From JANXLS01 sp035308565 (GTDB taxonomy: Bacteria > Planctomycetota > SZUA-567 > H5-PLA8): 64,000 bases of DNA. Both the position numbers and the translations under genes were made by a program. The DNA lies in NCBI GenBank assembly GCA_035308565.1, contig DATGGK010000124.1, forward strand, positions 13,994-77,993, written 5' to 3'. Under the pieces are notes generated by a model. It was not told the DNA's origin. It made no database searches and saw only the letters and a program-made list of their open reading frames with translations. Positions within the stretch are counted from its first letter, which is position 1; each line of letters starts with the position of its first letter. Positions 31,587 to 39,912 of the stretch are shown here, in pieces.

Positions 31587-32492
31587 TCATTTCCGCTTCA
31601 TGCGCTTTTCTTTGAGCTTCTCCAGCACTTCGTAGGGGACGTGCAGCGTGCCGTTGATGCCGGTGCCCATGTCCACGCGCTGGCCGCTGCGGCCGTCTTC
31701 ACCGTGGAAATCGCTTCCGCCGGATTCGAGTAGTTCGAGTTCGCGGGCGATTTTTTCAGCCAGCGCCCGCTGCTCGGGCGTGTGCGTGCTGTAATAGACT
31801 TCGATGCCGTCGAGGCCCTTCTTCTTGAGATCGGCGACGATGCCTTGCAACTCGGCCTCGTCTTCCGCTTTCAAATAAAACGGATGCGCCAGGATGGCCA
31901 AGCCTTCGGCTTTGTGAATCTGGCGAATGGATTCCGAGGGCGTCGCCACGAATCGCGGCACGTAGGCGGGCTTGCCTTTGGCGAGGTACTTTTCGAACGC
32001 TTCCTGCTTGTTTTTGACGTAACCCTTGCGGATCAACACCGCGGCGATGTGCGGGCGGCCCACACTTTTGTCGATCGCGCCTCCGCCAGGGCCGTTGTCC
32101 GCCATGCCCGCTTCCTGCTCGACTTCGCGCATGGTAATTTTCATGCCGAGGTCGTTGAGCTTGTGAATGATCTGCGGGTTGCGGACTTTGCGGCCGTCGG
32201 CAAGCTGCTTCAAAAACGCGCGGAACTCCTGGTTGTTCGCCTCGACGAACAACCCAAGGATATGCATCGTGCCTTTATCAAAATCCGCCGAAACTTCGAC
32301 ACCCGAAATTGTTTCGATGCCGCGCTTCTTGCCGGCCTCGTGGAACATGGCCAGCCCGGCAACGGTGTCATGGTCGGTCAGGGCGATCGCCGCAAGCCCG
32401 CGATGCTTCGCCATTTCGACCAATTGAGAGGGCGTTAACCGCCCATCCGATGCGGTCGAATGGTTGTGAAGATCGATCCGCGCTCCGCTCAC
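31587..32492 (-). CDS. PHP-domain phosphoesterase (RNase AM/YciV-like)
   Basis: A 301-residue metal-dependent phosphoesterase. PHP motifs: RIDLHNHSTASDGRLTPSQL, IALTDHDTV, GVEVSADFD, AILAHPFYLKAEDEA and SGGSDFHGEDG. It is like 3',5'-nucleotide bisphosphate phosphatase / 5'-3' exoribonuclease AM, which trims RNA ends and recycles pAp. It starts at a GTG (32492) with GGAG just upstream. It is a single gene. Confidence 0.85.
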   Translation of the reverse strand: MSGARIDLHNHSTASDGRLTPSQLVEMAKHRGLAAIALTDHDTVAGLAMFHEAGKKRGIETISGVEVSADFDKGTMHILGLFVEANNQEFRAFLKQLADGRKVRNPQIIHKLNDLGMKITMREVEQEAGMADNGPGGGAIDKSVGRPHIAAVLIRKGYVKNKQEAFEKYLAKGKPAYVPRFVATPSESIRQIHKAEGLAILAHPFYLKAEDEAELQGIVADLKKKGLDGIEVYYSTHTPEQRALAEKIARELELLESGGSDFHGEDGRSGQRVDMGTGINGTLHVPYEVLEKLKEKRMKRK

Positions 32493-32572
32493 GTGCTCCG
32501 CCTTCCAGTGCCACAGTGCCTTCGCCGAATCGTACTGTTAATAATGCACAAGTGCAATAGAATGTTATCGAT

Positions 32573-32977
32573 TTAGCGCTTTTTCTCGAAAAGATAGACC
32601 GCATCCGCACTTGGCAATAGTGAAAACTCTCCCGATAGTCTGCTTCCACGCAATTGGAATGCCCATTTTTTTGGCGCAGCCTCTTCAAATTCTTTCAGAA
32701 AGACTAGCTCGCCAGCGTCGGCCTGCGACACATGCCCCCGCCCATTCGAAAGCCAGCCTTCATAGTGCAAATAAATGAGTCGATGGTCTGGCAATTTGAG
32801 TAGTTCCGTCGCAGGCGCGCCGCCTGGGAATTCGTCCCCGGCGGTTGCCCAAGTTTTGAGCACACGTGCATCGTCGCTGCTTCCGATTTCAGCTTGCAGC
32901 ATCAAATCGTAATGGTCGGCGTGGCCCGGCCAGGCGGTGTGATGCAGGACGACGAATCGCATTTCCGAATTTGACAT
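32573..32977 (-). CDS. LigD-type 3'-phosphoesterase domain protein
   Basis: A 134-residue protein like the DNA polymerase/ligase N-terminal domain (LigD_N) proteins of Planctomycetes: MRFVVLHHTAWPGHADHYDL, VLKTWATAG, LPDHRLIYLHYEGWLSNGRG, then WAFQLRGSRLSGEFSLLP. LigD phosphoesterase domains clean 3' ends in end-joining. The conserved H..HyDlmL pattern is kept. The ATG at 32977 is chosen over 32962 for spacing to GGAA. It is divergent from ligA with 137 bases between, and has the same AT-richer composition. Confidence 0.75.
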   Translation of the reverse strand: MSNSEMRFVVLHHTAWPGHADHYDLMLQAEIGSSDDARVLKTWATAGDEFPGGAPATELLKLPDHRLIYLHYEGWLSNGRGHVSQADAGELVFLKEFEEAAPKKWAFQLRGSRLSGEFSLLPSADAVYLFEKKR

Positions 32978-33114
32978 CGGCAAATTCCGCAGATTATTGA
33001 ACGCAGAAAATCGAAAAAGTTGCGTGCCCGTTTGCGCGAAAATTCTGTTGCCAGACTCCATTTTCTCACATACCCTCAATTCGCACTGACACCGAATCTT
33101 TCACGGGAAAAATC

Positions 33115-35502
33115 ATGCGCCAAGTACGCGAAAAAGAAATCGCCGACCTCGTAACTCAGATCAAGCATCACGATAAACTTTATTGGGAAAGGAACGCGCC
33201 TGAAATTCCTGATGCCGACTACGACTTGTTGCGCGAAAAGCTGAAGGCTCTCGACCCAGAAAATCCAGTGTTGCTGGACATCGGCGAAAGGCCAGCGAAG
33301 ACACCAAAACGAAAAAAGGAAAAGGACGAACCCGTCAGGCGAATGCTAGAGATAATACAGGAGAGCGACCCGCATAAAAGCTCGACAAGCAAGGCTGATC
33401 AAGCAATCTTTGAAGCGGCAAAAAGAGTAGCGCATCATTTCGACCGATATTGGCGTGATAACACAATTGAAATCTCAAATGCGGCGTACGATGAGTTGCG
33501 TTCAAGTCTTAAAACTCAGTGCGCCGATCACCTTTTTTTCCAGCACCCGAGGGTGACGCTCAAGCAAAATGTTTTGACTGCGACCCACAACGTTCCAATG
33601 TTGAGCATAGATAAGGTCGTTAATCCACCGGGAAAGCAACTAAACCCCGAAGGCGTTGTCGGATGGGCACAAGACAGCGGGGCGTTCGCATCCGAATCAG
33701 AAGATAATGGGTTGACCGCGTGTTACAAAGTTGATGGTTCATCATGCAGTCTAATCTATCAGAACGGATTGCTCGTTCAGGCTCTCACACGAGGTGACGG
33801 AAAAACGGGAAATTTGATTACACGTAATGCTCTCGAGATTGATGGAATCCCGCACGTACTTGAAGGACTTCAGGAAGGTTTAAAGGGCCGCATAGAAATT
33901 CGGGGCGAAATCTACGCTTCGCGCGCGGCATTCGCGCGCGCAGAAGAGGAATTTGAACGCCTTCTTTCAGCCGGCATAAAAACGGAGAAAGATCGCCCCA
34001 ACCCCCGCAATTATTGCGCAGGGAGCTTGATCCTAATTGACCCGACGGAATTCGCAGAACGCCAGCTTTCATTCACTGCGCACGGCTGCGTTGGAACACT
34101 CCCCGGAGCGAATGGCGTCACCGAATGGAGCAATTTCAAAGCAATGTCTGCTCTTGGCTTTCAAACGCCTTTCTGCCGGCACGTCGCGCGACCATCGGAC
34201 GTCGCCGCCGTAGTCGAAGCCGTCGATGCAGAGCGAGATGCGCTTCCCTATTACATCGACGGCGTGGTATTTACCGTAAACAATCTTGCTCTTCACGCCG
34301 AACTTGGCTTTACCAGCCACCATCCGCGCTACAAAATCGCGTTCAAATACGGACGCGATGAAGGAGAAACGAATGTCACTGAAATAGAATGGGAAACCAG
34401 TCGTAGCGGGCGCGTCTGCCCAACAATGATCGTCGATCCCATTCGACTTTTCGGTGCGACAGTCACTCGCTGCACCTTACACAACGCGCGGCTCGTGAAG
34501 GAAACCGCCGTCACGAAGGGCAATCGCGTATTGTTGGAGCGCGAAGTCATTCCAAAATTCGTCAAAAAAGTGTCAAAACCAAATGGTAACGAGGCCATTC
34601 TACCTTCGGAATGTCCATCGTGCGGCGCGGAGTTGATTTGGGATGAAACCAAAACCAACCTGATGTGCCCCAACCTCGGCGGGTGTAAATCGCAGCTTCA
34701 GGATTACTTAGAACACTATGTTTCTCGCAAAGCTGCGAATATCGACGGCATCGGCGCGGAAATAATTCAAAAACTGATCGAGGCCGGATTGCTAAAGTCG
34801 CCAGCGGATTTATACACGCTGACGGAGGAAAAACTACTTTTGATAAAAAAGCCCTCTAAAGAGAAATCAAAGCGAAGGGAGAATATCTTCGAGAAAAAGC
34901 TCGTCAGAAACATCGAAAGTTCACGCGAGCAAACCTTGGACAGATTTCTCGTGGCATTAGGCATTAAGGGTCTCGGTCCCTCAGCCGCAGGGAAACTCGC
35001 CGGCCATTTCGGATCAATCGAGAAAATTTTGGCGGCCACACCTGAACAACTACTGCTTGCGATAAGCAAGAAGGGTACGAAAGATTCGGAGAATAAGAAA
35101 GAGAAGCGGGTTTCCGGCGACAGGATCGCCAATGGGCTAAAAGACCGCGCCGAACTTATTGCGGCGCTGCTCAAGCACGTAAAAATAAAGGAAACGCCAC
35201 ATTCGCAAATCGACGCTCAGAGTAGTGGCGCCTTGAGCGGGAAGAGCTTTTGCTTGACAGGAAAGGTTGAATTCGAGTTTGAGGGCACGAAGTACACAAG
35301 TCGAGACGAGATCGAAAAGCTAGTAGTGGCATACGGCGGCTCAATCAGGTCGGTGACGAAAAAACTGGATTATCTTGTGGCGGGAGACGGCGGCGGGGGC
35401 AAGCGCGCGGACGCCGAAAAGTTCGGCGTTAGAGTAATTGATGCCGACGCGCTTTTAGCGATGCTGGAGCGTAAGCAAGAATCGTCGGAATCCTTATTTT
35501 GA
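33115..35502 (+). CDS. ligA: NAD-dependent DNA ligase with duplicated Ia-like segment
   Basis: A 795-residue ligase. The adenylation Lys is ~205 in CYKVDGSSCSLIYQNG. Residues ~485-530 hold the four-Cys zinc finger (SECPSCGAEL, MCPNLGGCKSQL), then helix-hairpin-helix repeats (LGIKGLGPSAAGKLAGHFGS). A BRCT domain ends it (GKSFCLTGKVEFEFEG, VTKKLDYLVAG). Normal LigA is ~670 residues. The extra length comes partly from the N-terminus, where the NAD-binding Ia motif appears twice: IKHHDKLYWERNAPEIPDAD at ~17 and VAHHFDRYWRDNTIEISNAA at ~105. AT-rich codon use suggests transfer, and a second housekeeping ligA is likely elsewhere. It is followed 50 bases later by an exonuclease gene. Confidence 0.92.
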   Translation: MRQVREKEIADLVTQIKHHDKLYWERNAPEIPDADYDLLREKLKALDPENPVLLDIGERPAKTPKRKKEKDEPVRRMLEIIQESDPHKSSTSKADQAIFEAAKRVAHHFDRYWRDNTIEISNAAYDELRSSLKTQCADHLFFQHPRVTLKQNVLTATHNVPMLSIDKVVNPPGKQLNPEGVVGWAQDSGAFASESEDNGLTACYKVDGSSCSLIYQNGLLVQALTRGDGKTGNLITRNALEIDGIPHVLEGLQEGLKGRIEIRGEIYASRAAFARAEEEFERLLSAGIKTEKDRPNPRNYCAGSLILIDPTEFAERQLSFTAHGCVGTLPGANGVTEWSNFKAMSALGFQTPFCRHVARPSDVAAVVEAVDAERDALPYYIDGVVFTVNNLALHAELGFTSHHPRYKIAFKYGRDEGETNVTEIEWETSRSGRVCPTMIVDPIRLFGATVTRCTLHNARLVKETAVTKGNRVLLEREVIPKFVKKVSKPNGNEAILPSECPSCGAELIWDETKTNLMCPNLGGCKSQLQDYLEHYVSRKAANIDGIGAEIIQKLIEAGLLKSPADLYTLTEEKLLLIKKPSKEKSKRRENIFEKKLVRNIESSREQTLDRFLVALGIKGLGPSAAGKLAGHFGSIEKILAATPEQLLLAISKKGTKDSENKKEKRVSGDRIANGLKDRAELIAALLKHVKIKETPHSQIDAQSSGALSGKSFCLTGKVEFEFEGTKYTSRDEIEKLVVAYGGSIRSVTKKLDYLVAGDGGGGKRADAEKFGVRVIDADALLAMLERKQESSESLF

Positions 35503-35552
35503 TCAGAAATTCGGTGTTTAATGTTCGAAAGTTTCATGCGGCGGGGGGGGCC

Positions 35553-36398
35553 ATGAATTTTGTCGCCATCGATTTTGAAACCGCAAATCCCAATCTCTCA
35601 AGCATCTGCCAAGTCGGGGCAGTCGCATACAAGGACGGAGTGCCCGTTGAAGAATTGGACACTCTCATAAATCCCGATGACTATTTCGACGAAATGAACA
35701 CATCCATTCATGGAATCAGGGAGGAAGACGTTGCTGCCGCGCCACTCTTCCCAGAGGTTTATGAATCGCTGCGTCGTCTGCTGACAACTCAAGTCGCTGT
35801 ATGCCACACCTCTTTTGACCGTGTCGCAATCCGGCGTGCCGCCGAAAAACATCGGCTTGCTCCAATAAACTGTTCGTGGCTGGATAGCGCGTCGGTTGTG
35901 CGGCGAGCGTGGCCGCAGTTTGCACGTAAGGGATATGGGCTGAAAAACGTCGCGAAATTTTTGCAAATTCAGTTCGCGCATCACAACGCCAAGGAAGACG
36001 CCCGGGCTTCAGGACAAATTTTGCTTCACGCGATTTCGCAAACCGGAATTGCGATCAGCGAATGGCTCGACAAGGTCAAGTCGCCAATCTCGCCAGCGCT
36101 TTCGCCACGGATTATCTCCGCGAACAGCGACGCGGAAGACTGCATTGTATTCACCGGAGCGCTTGTAGTCCCGAGACGCGAGGCTGCCGAACTTGCTGTT
36201 AAGGCCGGATATGCAGTTGGCGGAGCGGTGAATAAGGAAACGACGATTCTTGTCGTCGGTGATCAAGATATCGGCCGATTGGCGGGGCACGAGAAAAGTT
36301 CAAAGCATCGAAAGGCAGAAGAAATGATCGGCAAAGGGCATCCGCTAAGAATCATCGGCGAGTCTGACTTTCTTCAGCTTGTAAAATTGGAGCATTGA
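35553..36398 (+). CDS. DEDDh 3'-5' exonuclease with C-terminal BRCT domain
   Basis: A 281-residue protein. The DnaQ-like domain (1-170) has FVAIDFETAN (Asp, Glu), HTSFDRVAIRRAAEKH, LKNVAKFLQI and AHHNAKEDARASGQI (His, Asp). From ~195 a BRCT domain follows: DCIVFTGALVVPRREAAELA, then VNKETTILVVGDQDIGRLAG and HEKSSKHRKAEEMIGKGHPL. It is like DNA polymerase III epsilon-type exonuclease-BRCT proteins. The ATG at 35553 follows a G-run. It forms a likely operon with ligA, so both probably serve one repair function. Confidence 0.85.
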   Translation: MNFVAIDFETANPNLSSICQVGAVAYKDGVPVEELDTLINPDDYFDEMNTSIHGIREEDVAAAPLFPEVYESLRRLLTTQVAVCHTSFDRVAIRRAAEKHRLAPINCSWLDSASVVRRAWPQFARKGYGLKNVAKFLQIQFAHHNAKEDARASGQILLHAISQTGIAISEWLDKVKSPISPALSPRIISANSDAEDCIVFTGALVVPRREAAELAVKAGYAVGGAVNKETTILVVGDQDIGRLAGHEKSSKHRKAEEMIGKGHPLRIIGESDFLQLVKLEH

Positions 36399-36515
36399 GA
36401 CCATGCTTACTGTTAATTCCCGCTGAAACCTCCACACCGGAAAGCGCCGCACAAACGTCATCGCCGACGCCGCCAGAAGCACGCCCACCAGCAAAGTAAA
36501 AAGCGAAAACCGCAT
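36345..36515 (-). CDS. Possible small membrane protein
   Basis: A 56-residue frame starting MRFSLFTLLVGVLLAASAMT, a hydrophobic N-terminal helix like the MRFSLRTLL small proteins of Planctomycetes, then a basic stretch FVRRFPVWRFQREL. Its 3' end overlaps the convergent exonuclease gene by 54 bases, and the last residues look random. It could be a truncated remnant. The 36516-36776 gap beyond it shows nothing else. Confidence 0.35.
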   Translation of the reverse strand: MRFSLFTLLVGVLLAASAMTFVRRFPVWRFQRELTVSMVSMLQFYKLKKVRLADDS

Positions 36516-36776
36516 CGTCGTTCCGTCCCCTTTTGCGCACCGATCCACGACGTTATTCTTTGACCCATTTAGGGGCCGTCTTGTTGCCTATTTTTAACCT
36601 CCCCGTGACCGCCCTTAAACCCATGCGTTTAAAAGAGTAGCCTGAAGAATCCGTTCAAATCGAAAATTTCTCGGTTTTTTTCAGTCTGCGGCTTGTCGAA
36701 AATTATATTTGTGTTAACTTTATAGCCTCAGCTTTCATGGCCATAGACCGTTCTGCCGTGCCGGGGAGGAGAGTGC

Positions 36777-38363
36777 ATGCGTTTTTTGGGTCGAGTACTG
36801 CTCGTTTGCGCCATCGCGCTGACGGGTCGGTGGGCCGCTGCCGCCGATACGAATAAGGGCGTGGAAGATCTGCGCAAAGAGATCGACGATCTGCGCCGGC
36901 AGTTGACTGCGCCGGCCACTCCTCAGACCACGATCGAATCCGTCGATGCCATGGCCGATACACATTGCCTGTGCAAGGAAAATCAGCCGGTGACCACACG
37001 TGTCGGCAAACTTGAAGTGAGTGGCTTGCTGCAGGTTTGGGAGCAATACATCTCGCAGGACCGCAAAGACGTCTTCGGCACGTTCGGCAATCAGCTCGTC
37101 GATAATTCAGGCTACAGCATTCGCCGCGCCGAATTGAAGTTCACGATGGACATCCACGAGAACATCGCGGCCGTGGTCATGATTGACCCGGCGCGTGAAG
37201 CGCTGAGTTTTGCCAATGTGCCGAGCAACCAGGGTCTCTTCAAATCCGGCCCGGTGCAGATGAGCAACTACAATGGCACCTTCGTTCCGCCGCCCGGCAC
37301 ATTCCCCGGCGCGGACAGCACCACCATCGCCGACCTTGTCCGCAACGGCGGCGGGTTGGGCAATCGCGTGCTGCAAGACGCCTACATTAACATCCACGGC
37401 ATCCTCCCGCACCACGACGTGACTATCGGCCAGTTCAAGCCGCCGGCGGGCGAAGAAGGCGTGCGCAGCAGCGCCAATCTCGATTTCTGCGAACGCGCCA
37501 TGGTCACCTACCTCAACGATTTCCGAGACTTGGGCGTTCAAGTTCACGGCACGTGGTGGGAAGATTGCGACACCAAGATCGGCCGCTTGCAATATTGGGC
37601 CGGCGTCTTCGATGGCGCGGGAAATTATTTCGACACTGCCGGCGACTTCCAGAACCGCTCTGACGACAACGATTCAAAAGACCTCGCCGGCAAGCTGATG
37701 GTTCGCCCGATTTGGACCGACTGCCTGCTGGGCCGCCTGGAACTCGGCGTGTGGGGCGAGTATGGCCGCCACGGCGAATCCGGCGATCACAGCACCGACG
37801 GCAGCAACCCCGTTCCGGGGCTCGACCGCCTGCGCACTAACGCCTACCGTTGGGGCGCGTGGGCCATGTACAAGCCCATGGGTTGCCTGCGCGGCCTGTG
37901 GATGCGCGGCGAATACGGCGCGGTGCGCGACCGCACGGCGCCGTTCACCGTCAATGCGTTTGGGCTCGGCAGCGGCCCCGATGGCGAGCAGGCTTCGCCC
38001 AATCCATTCCGGCGCGAAGGCTGGTACGCATCGACGGGCTACAAGCTCACCGACAGCATCTTCGCCGATCACGTCAACAAGAACAATTTCTTCGCGAAGC
38101 TCGTCCAGCCCGTCGAATTCGCTTTCCGCTACGAGCAATTCGGAAACATCATCGTGGAAGACGTCGCGCTTCCCGACCAGAACACCGAAGTGTACAAAAC
38201 GCGCGTGTTTACCGCAGGCGTCAACTATTACGTCAACGCCTACAAACACCGCATCCAGCTCAATTACCTCAACGTTCACGAAGACGTGAATACGTTCCGG
38301 TACCCAGGCATCCGCTCGCCTAAAAACGATCAGATCGTGCTGAGCTACCAGATCGCGTTTTAA
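36777..38363 (+). CDS. OprO/OprP-like outer-membrane porin
   Basis: A 528-residue outer-membrane protein. The signal peptide covers residues 1-23. A short coiled-coil (GVEDLRKEIDDLRRQL) follows, as in trimeric OprO/OprP porins. The remainder is a beta barrel with alternating aromatic strands: GKLEVSGLLQVWEQYIS, IRRAELKFTMDIHENIAAVV, FKPPAGEEGVRSSANLDFCE, and VNYYVNAYKHRIQLNYLNVH near the end. The family carries phosphate or polyphosphate in Pseudomonas; selectivity here is unknown. The ATG at 36777 follows GGAGGA. The inner Cys residues (CLCKEN, GCLRG) are unusual for porins. Confidence 0.82.
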   Translation: MRFLGRVLLVCAIALTGRWAAAADTNKGVEDLRKEIDDLRRQLTAPATPQTTIESVDAMADTHCLCKENQPVTTRVGKLEVSGLLQVWEQYISQDRKDVFGTFGNQLVDNSGYSIRRAELKFTMDIHENIAAVVMIDPAREALSFANVPSNQGLFKSGPVQMSNYNGTFVPPPGTFPGADSTTIADLVRNGGGLGNRVLQDAYINIHGILPHHDVTIGQFKPPAGEEGVRSSANLDFCERAMVTYLNDFRDLGVQVHGTWWEDCDTKIGRLQYWAGVFDGAGNYFDTAGDFQNRSDDNDSKDLAGKLMVRPIWTDCLLGRLELGVWGEYGRHGESGDHSTDGSNPVPGLDRLRTNAYRWGAWAMYKPMGCLRGLWMRGEYGAVRDRTAPFTVNAFGLGSGPDGEQASPNPFRREGWYASTGYKLTDSIFADHVNKNNFFAKLVQPVEFAFRYEQFGNIIVEDVALPDQNTEVYKTRVFTAGVNYYVNAYKHRIQLNYLNVHEDVNTFRYPGIRSPKNDQIVLSYQIAF

Positions 38364-38370
38364 TCCGTAG

Positions 38371-38390
38371 AACGGAGCTCCCGCTCCGTT
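38371..38390. repeat. AACGGAGC palindrome after the porin gene
   Basis: AACGGAGC-TCCC-GCTCCGTT, the same core as inside xseB (22945). A second, looser copy (GAACGGA...TTCCGTTCC) follows at ~38405-38428. No T-run, so it is not a clear terminator. Confidence 0.6.
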
Positions 38391-38478
38391 CCACACGAAG
38401 CGGCTGAACGGAGAAGGAGTTCCGTTCCACTCCCCTTTTTCCAAAGCGCGCGCCCTTGCTCCCCTGCGTATGATTTTC

Positions 38479-39747
38479 TCACAGCGAGCCCAAGTCCTTT
38501 CCAAAGAACTTCCCCACCGCCAGCGCGCTGCGCACGCCGTCTTCGTGAAACCCATAGCCCCAATACGCCCCGCAATAATGCGTCCGCCGCACGCCGCTGA
38601 TTTCCCGCCAGCGCGCTTGAGCGGCCACGCTTTCAGGCGTGTACTGCGGATGATCGTACGTGAACCGCCGCAAAATTTTCGCCGGATCGATTCGCGGCGT
38701 GCGATTGAGCGTAATGCAAAACGTCTCCGGCGCGCCCGCGAGATTTTGCAGCAGGTTCATGTTGTAAGTGACTGTCGGCAGCGCTTCGCTTCGATCCATT
38801 TCGCGGTCCAGAATGTGATAATTCCAGCACGCCCACGCCCGCCGGCACCGCGGCAGCATCGACGTGTCCGTGTGCAGCAACACGTCGTTGGCTTGATAAC
38901 GCATCGCGCCCAGAATCGCGAGCTCTGCGCCGCTTGGGTCCGCGAGCATTTTCAGCGCCTGATCGCTGTGCGCCGCGATGACGACCTGGTCAAAGGATTG
39001 CGTTTCACCGCCAGCCAGTGTTAACTCCACGCGATCGCCAAGGCGCGCGACTCGCTGCACTGCGCAGTTCAACCGTATCGCCTCGCGAAACGGCCGCACC
39101 AACGGCTCAATGTAAGTGCGCGACCCGCCAACGACAGTGCGCCATTTCGAGCGCCCCTTCACCTGAAGGAATTGATGATTATCGAAGAAGCGCACGAAGA
39201 ACTGCACGGGACAATCCTCAATCCGCCGCGTGTCCGCGGACCAAATCGCCGCGCCCAGCGGCAGGATATGCCATTCGAGAAACTCGCGCGAATAGCCCCG
39301 CCGCTTGAGCCACTCGCCGAGTGTTTCGCGTTCGCCGCCTGGTTGCATCGCCGCGCGTGCGTCGCGAAAAAAGCGCAGGATGTCGCGCACCATCCGCCAA
39401 AAACCCGGCCGCAACAGATTGCGCCTTTGCGCAAAAAAAGCATTCAGCGAGCCGCTGCAATACTCCAGCCCCGTCCGCTCGCACTTCACGCTGAAACTCA
39501 TCGACGACGCTTGCGTCGCCACGCCCAGTTTGCGCAGCAGCTCAATAAAATCCGGATACGCGACTTCGTTGTAAACAATGAACCCCGTGTCGATATTCCA
39601 GACTTTGCCGCCCAGTTCAATCGGCACCGTCGCCGTATGCCCGCCAATGTAATTCCCCGCTTCAAAAACCGTGACGCGATGTTCCCCGCACAGCAGCCGC
39701 GCCGCCAGCATCCCCGAAATACCAGTCCCAACGACGGCAATCTTCAT
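38479..39747 (-). CDS. NAD(P)/FAD-dependent amine-oxidase-type oxidoreductase
   Basis: A 422-residue flavoprotein. MKIAVVGTGISGMLAARLLC is the FAD-binding Rossmann motif (GxGxxG), then HRVTVFEAGNYIGGHTATV and WNIDTGFIVYNEVAYP. The C-terminal HYCGAYWGYGFHEDGVRSA is the second FAD motif. This branch is often linked to DUF1365 and cyclopropane-fatty-acyl synthase genes, which are not adjacent here. Possible substrates are lipids or carotenoid-like chains. The ATG at 39747 is set by the Rossmann start. It is divergent from the selenoprotein gene. Confidence 0.85.
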   Translation of the reverse strand: MKIAVVGTGISGMLAARLLCGEHRVTVFEAGNYIGGHTATVPIELGGKVWNIDTGFIVYNEVAYPDFIELLRKLGVATQASSMSFSVKCERTGLEYCSGSLNAFFAQRRNLLRPGFWRMVRDILRFFRDARAAMQPGGERETLGEWLKRRGYSREFLEWHILPLGAAIWSADTRRIEDCPVQFFVRFFDNHQFLQVKGRSKWRTVVGGSRTYIEPLVRPFREAIRLNCAVQRVARLGDRVELTLAGGETQSFDQVVIAAHSDQALKMLADPSGAELAILGAMRYQANDVLLHTDTSMLPRCRRAWACWNYHILDREMDRSEALPTVTYNMNLLQNLAGAPETFCITLNRTPRIDPAKILRRFTYDHPQYTPESVAAQARWREISGVRRTHYCGAYWGYGFHEDGVRSALAVGKFFGKDLGSL

Positions 39748-39836
39748 AGTCCGCGTTTCAATCCATTCGTCCGTGGCGCAATCGATCATTCAATCTATAT
39801 TAATACGCGAACGATTGATAAATCATTTCGCATTTG

Positions 39837-39898
39837 TTGTTCATCGTTCGTTGTTCATCGTTCGTTGTTCATCGTTCGTCGTTCATCGTTCATTGTTC
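39837..39898 (+). repeat. 14-bp tandem repeat upstream of the selenoprotein gene
   Basis: Four and a half units of TTGTTCATCGTTCG, the last with single changes, end 14 bases before the ATG at 39913. They take the place where a promoter/leader would be; no Shine-Dalgarno is evident. Confidence 0.8.
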
Positions 39899-39912
39899 TG
39901 AGTTTCGCCGCC

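Noticed and set aside
38371..38428. Terminator after the porin gene
   Set aside because: The stems lack a T-run and match a palindrome found inside xseB, so a repeat is the better explanation.
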